A stretch of 7,077 bases of DNA, taken from the NCBI GenBank assembly GCA_030038035.1, contig JASHPP010000728.1:1-7077 (forward strand), in the 5' to 3' direction. Each line of letters begins with the position of its first letter. The first letter of the stretch is position 1. This DNA comes from Trebonia sp. Lineage in GTDB: Bacteria; Actinomycetota; Actinomycetes; Streptosporangiales; Streptosporangiaceae. Shown in pieces: positions 6,243 to 7,077 of this stretch. The notes under the pieces are model-generated. The model was not told the origin of the DNA and ran no database searches. It saw nothing but the letters and a program-made list of their open reading frames with translations. Position numbers and translations under genes: made by a program.

Positions 6243-7010
6243 ATGCGCGAACTGCTCGTCATCGGCATGGGTCCCGGGCACCCGGACCAGATCACCGTCC
6301 AGGCCGTGCAGGCCCTCAACCGGGTGGACGTCTTCTTCCGCATCGACAAGGGCGACGCCAAATCCGGGCTGAACGCCGCCCGCGACGAGATCCTGCGCCG
6401 GCACGTCACCCGGCCGGGCTACCGCGTCGTCGAGATCCCCGAGCCGCCGCGCGACCGGTCCGCCGCCGATTACCAGGGGGCGGTCCGCGACTGGCACGAG
6501 GCGCGCGCTGAGCTCATCGAGACGGCGATAGCGGACGAACTCGGGCAGGACGGCGTCGGCGCGTTCTTGGTCTGGGGCGATCCGTCGGTCTACGACTCGA
6601 CGCTGCGGATTATCGACCGCATCCAGGCCCGCGGCGCCGTCCCGTTCGGGTACACGGTGATCCCCGGAGTCACCAGCGTCCAGGCGCTCGCGGCCGCTCA
6701 CCGCATCCCGCTGAACCGGATCGGCGAGCCGATCCACATCACCCCGGCCCGCCGGATCGCCGGCGGGCTGCCCGAAGGGCTGGACAGCGCCGTCGTCATG
6801 CTGGACTCCGGCTTCACCGCGGCGGGGCTGGACGATCGCGCGCTGACCGTCTTCTGGGGCGCGTACCTCAGCACACCCGACGAGACGCTCATCTGCGGCC
6901 CGCTGTCCGAGGTGGCCGGGGACATCATGCAGACCCGGGCCGCGCTGCGGGCCAGGCACGGCTGGATCATGGACACCTACCTGCTGCGCCGTGACCTTTC
7001 GGCCGAATAG
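6243..7010 (+). CDS. cobF: Precorrin-6A synthase (deacetylating) CobF
   Basis: CobF is the SAM-dependent methyltransferase that methylates C-1 of precorrin-5 and releases the extruded two-carbon unit as acetate, giving precorrin-6A; it is specific to the aerobic route. From ATG 6243 the product has 255 residues, normal for the family. Motifs are ELLVIGMGPGHPDQITVQA (3-21), FFRIDKGDAKSGLNAARDEI (31-50), VVEIPEPPRDR (62-72), FLVWGDPSVYDST (108-120) and YTVIPGVTSVQALAA (137-151). An upstream in-frame GTG (6225) would add six residues, but it has no Shine-Dalgarno and lies before the -10-like element, so ATG is preferred. It is the only plus-strand gene between two minus-strand cob genes, with divergent cobK upstream and convergent cobM downstream (34-bp overlap). 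CobF is missing from the Mycobacterium tuberculosis complex but kept in M. canettii, so it is a gene known to be lost within actinobacteria. Confidence 0.95.
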   Translation: MRELLVIGMGPGHPDQITVQAVQALNRVDVFFRIDKGDAKSGLNAARDEILRRHVTRPGYRVVEIPEPPRDRSAADYQGAVRDWHEARAELIETAIADELGQDGVGAFLVWGDPSVYDSTLRIIDRIQARGAVPFGYTVIPGVTSVQALAAAHRIPLNRIGEPIHITPARRIAGGLPEGLDSAVVMLDSGFTAAGLDDRALTVFWGAYLSTPDETLICGPLSEVAGDIMQTRAALRARHGWIMDTYLLRRDLSAE

Positions 7011-7077
7011 AGGTGGCTGTCGCGGAACCCCTCGGCGGCCAGAACCTTCCCGACGATGATGACCGCGGTGCTCGTCA
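6977..7077 (-). CDS. cobM: Precorrin-4 C11-methyltransferase CobM, C-terminal 32 residues (runs off right edge)
   Basis: Reading the minus strand inward from the right edge gives TSTAVIIVGKVLAAEGFRDS followed by HLYSAERSRRSR and a TAG stop at 6979-6977. The pattern IIVG-x-VLAAEGFRDSHLYS-x-ER is the characteristic C-terminus of CobM/CbiF, the SAM-dependent methylase that methylates precorrin-4 at C-11 to give precorrin-5, the substrate of CobF. The catalytic domain and the start lie outside the window. Its last 11 codons overlap the 3' end of cobF on the opposite strand. Another tetrapyrrole methylase cannot be fully excluded from so short a piece, but the motif and neighbours favour CobM. Confidence 0.82.
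   Translation of the reverse strand, partial: TSTAVIIVGKVLAAEGFRDSHLYSAERSRRSR

Noticed and set aside
6210..6959. Extension of cobK upstream by 250 codons, as the open minus-strand frame allows.
   Set aside because: The extra part is antisense to cobF and has no family similarity; the CobK N-terminal motif ILILGGTGEARE begins at the GTG at 6209.

Overview
The window is a piece of a vitamin B12 (adenosylcobalamin) corrin-ring gene cluster from a high-GC actinobacterium. This rests on the very high GC content with G/C-ending codons, GTG and TTG starts, actinobacterial-style TAnnnT -10 elements, a fused CobI-CobJ methyltransferase as in mycobacteria and streptomycetes, and close resemblance of all proteins to actinobacterial Cob families. 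No species can be named from the sequence. The genes belong to the oxygen-dependent (late cobalt insertion) route: CobG, CobF, CobK and CobN are its marker enzymes.

Layout, left to right. (1) 1-2009, minus strand: the first 669 codons of cobN, the large subunit of the ATP-dependent cobaltochelatase, running off the left edge. (2) 2010-2146: a 137-bp divergent control region with a good TTGACG-N18-TACCGT promoter and two contiguous leader hairpins for cobN, and a TAGAAT -10 element placed so that cobG would be leaderless. (3) 2147-5494, plus strand: a tightly overlapping operon cobG-cobH-cobIJ. (4) 5469-6209, minus strand: cobK, convergent with cobIJ and overlapping its 3' end by 26 bp. (5) 6210-6242: a 33-bp divergent gap with two face-away -10 elements. 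(6) 6243-7010, plus strand: cobF, alone on its strand. (7) 6977-7077, minus strand: the last 32 codons of cobM, overlapping the cobF 3' end by 34 bp.

How they work together: CobI methylates precorrin-2 to precorrin-3A; CobG hydroxylates this to precorrin-3B with O2; CobJ methylates C-17 and contracts the ring to precorrin-4; CobM gives precorrin-5; CobF gives precorrin-6A and releases acetate; CobK reduces it to precorrin-6B; CobL (not in the window) gives precorrin-8X; CobH converts that to hydrogenobyrinic acid; after a,c-amidation (CobB, not in the window) CobN with its partner subunits inserts cobalt. The window therefore covers nearly every step from precorrin-2 to the ring rearrangement.

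Nothing here looks like a new biological system; the gene content is ordinary for the pathway. The parts worth a second look are regulatory and architectural: three genes without Shine-Dalgarno sequences that each carry a -10-like hexamer exactly 6 nt before the start codon, closely opposed promoters, convergent coding overlaps, a structured cobN leader, and GC palindromes located in interdomain linkers. There is no gene-free stretch over 300 bases, and I saw no tRNA, rRNA, CRISPR array, insertion sequence or phage gene.
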